This document shows, in pieces, positions 32,001-32,988 of a DNA stretch of 32,988 nt. A program made the position numbers and the translations under genes. The notes below the pieces were generated by a model. It searched no databases. It had not been told where the DNA came from and saw nothing but the letters and a program-made list of their open reading frames with translations. The stretch is from Plakobranchus ocellatus (taxonomy: Eukaryota > Mollusca > Gastropoda > Plakobranchidae): the NCBI GenBank assembly GCA_019648995.1, contig BLXT01004603.1, forward strand, positions 271,071-304,058, in the 5' to 3' direction. Each line of letters begins with the position of its first letter. Position 1 is the first letter of the stretch.

Positions 32001-32426
32001 ATTAAAGTAAAGTGGGTCCCAACTTGGTCCAAGCGTCAGGTATCTGATTATTCTTAGCTTATGACATTCTGAGGTAGTTTGCCACTGCTTGCCTTGCTGC
32101 CATTACTTTTGCCAGGTCTTAAGACACCTAGCTAACCATTAGTTGGGTGGATACAGAAGAGCAATGAAAAATTGAACAGGGATTTTAAACTCAGACCTTT
32201 CACTTGGCTTGGTAGCCAACTGCCCTACCAGGTAAACCACCGCTCCTCTATATTTTATATATATATATATACATGTATATAAAATATATACTCACCAATA
32301 AAGGATGAACCGAGCACCACCACATGCTTTTCCTTGAACTGTTCAGCAATTGCGTTGGCATCCTCAATGTTGCGCAGCACAAAAATATTTGAAAGGTCAC
32401 TTCCACGAATGTTTGGCCTCCTTGGC
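14007..32426 (-). CDS. AIFM3: AIFM3-like FAD/NAD(P)H oxidoreductase, C-terminal half in nine exons
   Basis: Coding exons from 5' to 3' on the minus strand are 32426-32296, 31555-31440, 28846-28711, 26483-26407, 25162-25045, 23531-23433, 18827-18758, 16214-16110 and 14040-14007. Every junction has AG/GT ends and matching phase, giving 294 residues and a TGA. The order of motifs is that of apoptosis-inducing factor 3. A Rossmann NAD-binding turn (V-V-V-L-G-S-S-F-I-G) comes first, then the V-x-A-D-V-C-V-L-G-I-G strand. Next come the FAD-contacting N-V-F-A-A-G-D, the V-N-I-Q-H-W-Q-M-A-H-Q-Q-G segment, and a reductase C-terminal domain with F-G-K-S-I-R-Y-A-G and W-D-P-I-V-S. The family couples NAD(P)H oxidation to an N-terminal Rieske [2Fe-2S] domain. 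That domain is not in the window and must lie to the right. Human AIFM3 is about 600 residues, so roughly the last half is seen. Confidence 0.88.
14041..16109 (-). other. Last intron of the AIFM3-like gene
   Basis: About 2.1 kb of AT-rich sequence without coding homology. Its only clear structure is the inverted-repeat hairpin at 15908-16005. Confidence 0.6.
15908..16005. repeat. 98-bp inverted-repeat hairpin
   Basis: The arms 15908-15922 and 15991-16005 are complementary at 14 of 15 positions, with the perfect core GCATTGGTGA/TCACCAATGC. Further in, GTGACA near 15936 can pair with TGTCAC near 15979, so the fold could extend with bulges. It lies about 100 bases downstream of an AIFM3-like exon, in the intron. 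It could be a MITE remnant or an intronic RNA hairpin of pre-miRNA size; neither is shown. Confidence 0.55.
16110..16214 (-). CDS. AIFM3: AIFM3-like exon: A-A-A-S and W-D-P-I-V-S segment
   Basis: The acceptor TTTTTTTCCAG completes Lys, then S-D-K-V-V-A-A-A-S-L, W-D-P-I-V-S-Q-F and L-L-T-K-G follow. The donor is AAG/GTGAGC, phase 2. It matches the end of the AIFM3 reductase domain. A 130-codon plus-strand frame over the same bases is its shadow. Confidence 0.9.
17028..17088. repeat. Palindromic pair with a diverged direct repeat
   Basis: CCAATATATTGG (17028-17039) and ATCAGCGCTGAT (17077-17088) are both perfect 12-bp palindromes. The 19-bp blocks CCAATATATTGGCGCTAAT and CCGATATATCAGCGCTGAT match at 15 positions, so the two are diverged copies of one motif. 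Confidence 0.6.
18514..18561. repeat. 24-bp tandem duplication
   Basis: Two exact copies of a unit beginning GAACTTAAAGATTTAAG and ending ATATATA, followed by a partial third copy starting GATCTTAAA. Confidence 0.85.
18758..18827 (-). CDS. AIFM3: AIFM3-like exon: C-terminal domain, 70 bases
   Basis: The acceptor is TTCTTACAG, completing the Gly of the Y-A-G motif. The exon reads Y-H-Q-G-F-D-R and D-K-F-V-A-F-Y-I, and ends in phase 2 at AA/GTAAGC. It aligns with G-F-D...F-V-A-F-Y of the family. It is small and overlaps no frame longer than a few dozen codons, so a long-ORF search would miss it. Confidence 0.88.
20826..20844. repeat. (CAA)n microsatellite
   Basis: About six CAA/ACA units in a row within the intron. 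Confidence 0.8.
21225..21563. repeat. Purine-rich (GA)n-like tract, 340 bp
   Basis: The plus strand is almost all A and G, with interrupted GAGA and GGAGGA runs, including a perfect AGAGAGAGAG stretch near 21330. The opposite strand therefore gives long Ser/Leu/Phe-rich open frames, which are composition artefacts. Such tracts can adopt triplex or H-DNA forms; nothing here shows that they do. Confidence 0.85.
21905..22055. mobile_element. Possible 135-bp insertion with 8-bp target duplication (hAT-type MITE?)
   Basis: GCTCCTCA occurs at 21905-21912 and again at 22048-22055, bounding a slightly GC-richer segment. Eight bases is the duplication size made by hAT transposases. The ends show no convincing inverted repeat, so chance is a real alternative. 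Confidence 0.25.
22070..23115 (-). mobile_element. Second Jockey/I-type LINE relic (linker and RT), minus strand
   Basis: Reading the minus strand from about 23115, Q-K-V-P-W-L-T-Q-E-C-M, then R-R-R-A and R-K-Y-K-R match the K-V-P-W-W-n-x-E-C linker between endonuclease and RT. S-C-L-C-K-T-L near 22880, K-A-Y-D-I-T-W near 22330, C-I-L-S-P-I-L-F-N-L-K-I-N near 22170 and F-V-D-D-F near 22095 follow in RT order. The last is an intact catalytic F-V-D-D box, but in-frame stops are frequent. The gap between S-C-L-C-K-T and A-Y-D-x-T-W is about 350 bases longer than in such elements, so something was inserted there. Similarity fades below about 22070. It is related in type to the plus-strand relic at 4380-5890. 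Confidence 0.8.
23433..23531 (-). CDS. AIFM3: AIFM3-like exon: start of the reductase C-terminal domain
   Basis: The acceptor TTTTTACAG completes Gly and the exon reads R-I-A-A-L-N-M-V. It then has V-P-Y-F-W-T-V-Q-F-G-K-S-I-R-Y-A, the conserved P-Y-F/L-W-T...F-G-K-S-x-R-Y-A-G motif. The donor is G/GTAAGC, phase 1. Confidence 0.92.
23532..25044 (-). other. Intron of the AIFM3-like gene carrying an RTE-like relic
   Basis: The half near the 5' side is taken up by the LINE relic. The rest (23532-24440) is AT-rich with a (GATAAT)n run near 24080 and no gene. Confidence 0.6.
24440..25032 (-). mobile_element. RTE-like endonuclease/reverse-transcriptase relic, 3' half of RT
   Basis: On the minus strand N-N-L-R-F-V-D-N-T-V-L-S-G lies near 24935, where active elements have Y-A-D-D, so a catalytic Asp is lost. 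It is followed by E-Q-L-Q-K and G-L-S-L-N-V-Q-K. A frameshift occurs near 24735. Then S-D-G-R-C-T-V-E-I, A-K-D-T-F-Q-K-M-K, L-S-Y-G-S-E-C-W-T-I and A-V-E-M-W-F follow, the RT thumb and C-terminal signature of the endonuclease-reverse transcriptases common in molluscs. It is truncated at both ends. Its 5' side ends about 12 bases from the donor of the exon at 25045. Confidence 0.88.
25045..25162 (-). CDS. AIFM3: AIFM3-like exon: A-A-G-D FAD motif and H-W-Q-M-A-H
   Basis: The exon starts S-M-Q-T-N after CCAAACAG and contains K-N-V-F-A-A-G-D-I-T, the conserved ...GD motif whose Asp contacts the FAD ribityl chain in this fold. It then reads V-N-I-Q-H-W-Q-M-A-H-Q-Q to the donor CAAG/GTGAAG. This is the most diagnostic exon of the gene. 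A LINE relic begins about a dozen bases into the intron beyond the donor. Confidence 0.92.
25163..26406 (-). other. Intron of the AIFM3-like gene with short tandem repeats
   Basis: No coding homology. It contains a C-rich segment at about 25340-25430, where two similar units share GACCAGA-n-TGCCACC / GACCAGAGTCGCCACC. The 40-bp tandem repeat at 25565-25669 follows, then T-rich sequence. Confidence 0.55.
25565..25669. repeat. 40-bp imperfect tandem repeat, nearly three units
   Basis: Units start at 25565, 25605 and about 25644. Each has an ATACTC/GTTCTTG start, a CTGGTC/ATGGTC core, TTTATGGTTGG or a variant, and, in the first two, a T-run ending TTGC. Confidence 0.7.
26407..26483 (-). CDS. 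AIFM3: AIFM3-like exon: return to the FAD-binding domain
   Basis: A 77-base exon. The acceptor CAACATAG completes Gly, then V-D-P-C-T-E-F-L, G-I-K-L-T-D-R-G and V-S-V-D-K follow. The donor AAA/GTAAAA is weak at position -1. It aligns with the stretch between the G-I-G strand and the Q-T-N motif of AIFM3. Confidence 0.85.
26484..28710 (-). other. Intron of the AIFM3-like gene, AT-rich
   Basis: About 2.2 kb without recognisable genes or mobile elements except the 33-bp duplication at its 5'-side end (28627-28691) and a (TAA)n run near 27236-27247. Open frames on the plus strand at 27595-27786 and 28122-28334 resemble nothing known. Confidence 0.55.
28627..28691. repeat. 33-bp tandem duplication next to an exon
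   Basis: Copy 1 at 28627-28659 and copy 2 at 28660-28691 both start TTTTTATCAGTC and continue TAAAAATAAATAATGAACG / TAAAAATAAATAATAAATG. It lies about 20 bases inside the intron from the donor at 28710. Confidence 0.8.
28711..28846 (-). CDS. AIFM3: AIFM3-like exon: V-K-F to G-I-G segment
   Basis: The acceptor TTTTGACAG is followed by L-H-E-S-K-G-V-K-F in phase 0, and the exon ends V-K-A-D-V-C-V-L-G-I-G at G/GTGAGT, phase 1. The end matches the conserved strand before the segment that returns to the FAD domain in this family. Confidence 0.88.
28847..31439 (-). other. Intron of the AIFM3-like gene, no further feature seen
   Basis: About 2.6 kb. A GC-richer patch at 28980-29090 with several GGCC/CTGGCC blocks may be an eroded short interspersed repeat but lacks clear pol III boxes. 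Everything else is AT-rich and empty. Confidence 0.5.
31440..31555 (-). CDS. AIFM3: AIFM3-like exon: NAD-binding domain, helix and following strand
   Basis: After an A-rich AAAAAAAG acceptor the exon completes the Gly codon and reads L-E-V-A-C-A-M-V, the helix after the Rossmann turn. It continues with Q-V-S-V-V-G, an F-G-P-D-I-G segment and R-W-L-L-K. The donor is AAG/GTATTC, phase 0. The acceptor has an unusually poor pyrimidine tract, with oligo-A next to the AG, but frame and homology on both sides demand it. Open frame beyond the donor is intronic. Confidence 0.85.
31855..32250 (-). mobile_element. tRNA-derived SINE
   Basis: On the minus strand the head (from 32250) has a pol III A-box-like GGGCAGTTGGCTACC around 32226-32212. 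About 30 bases later comes a B-box-like GAGTTTAAAATCC around 32192-32180, the spacing of a tRNA promoter. A body of about 330 bases follows, including GTGGCAAACTACCTC and CTTGGACCAAG, with no coding potential. It sits next to a (TA)n run at the head side. I recognise the layout, not a named family. The 3' boundary is approximate. The insertion is in the intron, sense with the AIFM3-like gene. Confidence 0.7.
32256..32272. repeat. (TA)n microsatellite beside the SINE and near a splice donor
   Basis: A TATATATA run, continuing in interrupted form to 32290, ends only a few bases from the GTGAGT donor at 32295. It separates that donor from the SINE head. Confidence 0.75.
32296..32426 (-). CDS. 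AIFM3: AIFM3-like exon: entry to NAD-binding Rossmann fold
   Basis: The acceptor is AACTGCAAG, phase 2, completing a codon whose first two bases come from the missing upstream exon. The donor is G/GTGAGT. The residues run P-R-R-P-N-I, then N-I-F-V-L-R-N-I-E-D-A-N, then H-V-V-V-L-G-S-S-F-I-G. The dinucleotide-binding turn reads G-S-S-F-I-G instead of the classical G-x-G-x-x-G. This is the 5'-most exon visible; the last 562 bases of the window hold no further exon. Confidence 0.88.
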
Positions 32427-32988
32427 CTTGCAGTTATGAAGAGAAAAAAATTAATTACCACCCAATTTAGCAATAGTGACACAAAACACAAAACAATACG
32501 AACAAGAACACAACTGAATCACTTTTTTAGTAGGAGACGTCACAACACATTTTATCCTGTTGGTCACCAGAATATGATTTAGAGGCCAAATTACTTAACG
32601 CTTTGATTTAATCAATGATTGGAGGTGGTAAATAGTCGCCCTTCCAATTTGCGACACCTGTTTTTAAATTTTTGTGCAACAGGCTTATTGTGGCCATAGA
32701 AATTTCCAGCAGTGACAACTTTTTTCAACTACCTTAACTTGGTCTGGCATGTGGTTTTGCATAAGTTGGGCATAAATGTAAACATTGGCAAGTGCTAAAT
32801 AAGATCTAAGCCTATAATCTGTTCAGTGTTTAGGGTCCTAGAATTAAACTTAAGACCTATTAAACAATTCTAAGATGCAGAGAGCCTATAGAATCACATT
32901 TAGAGTTAGAGATTTAACAATCTAATATTGTGATTCTGAAGTTACTATTGATCTTCTAGAGAAGTTGGAATATAGATTTTAAATAAGT
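32427..32988 (-). other. Intron 5' of the first visible AIFM3-like exon
   Basis: No exon is found here on the minus strand. The preceding exon should end in a K-L-L-I-A-T-G-G-like segment and is absent, so it lies beyond the window. Confidence 0.55.

Overview
This is a eukaryotic window from a lophotrochozoan animal, most likely a gastropod mollusc. It is AT-rich. Coding sequence sits in short exons with GT-AG boundaries, separated by kilobase introns full of decayed non-LTR retrotransposons, a tRNA-type SINE and DNA-transposon remnants. The two genes resemble animal NUDT6 and AIFM3. The gastropod placement is an inference from repeat types and overall character. No prokaryotic operon, CRISPR array or rRNA is visible.

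Layout. Positions 1-6700 hold the 3' half of a plus-strand NUDT6-like Nudix hydrolase gene. A Nudix-box exon (1523-1725) is spliced across a 4.5 kb intron to the terminal exon (6235-6471), followed by an AATAAA at 6681. That intron contains two mobile-element relics. One is a 1.48 kb element (2363-3838) with 9-bp terminal inverted repeats (CACGGCGTA) and a 4-bp GTAA target duplication. It carries a frameshifted minus-strand reading frame resembling the N-terminal zinc-binding region of RAG1. The other is a degenerate Jockey/I-type LINE with reverse transcriptase and RNase H traces (about 4380-5890). Positions 6700-14000 are intergenic, with no supportable gene: a CpG-rich island of unknown nature (9190-10120), diverged short repeats and trinucleotide repeats.

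Positions 14007-32426 hold the C-terminal half of a minus-strand AIFM3-like flavoprotein gene in nine coding exons. All reading phases agree and encode 294 residues up to the stop. The Rieske and N-terminal FAD part must lie beyond the right edge. Its introns hold a second Jockey-type relic (about 22070-23115, minus), an RTE-like endonuclease/reverse-transcriptase relic (about 24440-25032, minus) ending about a dozen bases from a splice donor, a tRNA-derived SINE (about 31855-32250, minus), a purine-rich tract, short tandem repeats and a 98-bp inverted-repeat hairpin.

The two genes are convergent (tail to tail) and about 7.5 kb apart. NUDT6-like proteins are Nudix hydrolases and AIFM3-like proteins are NAD(P)H-dependent flavoprotein oxidoreductases. 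Nothing here shows that they act together. The most interesting item is the RAG1-N-like transposon relic in the NUDT6 intron.
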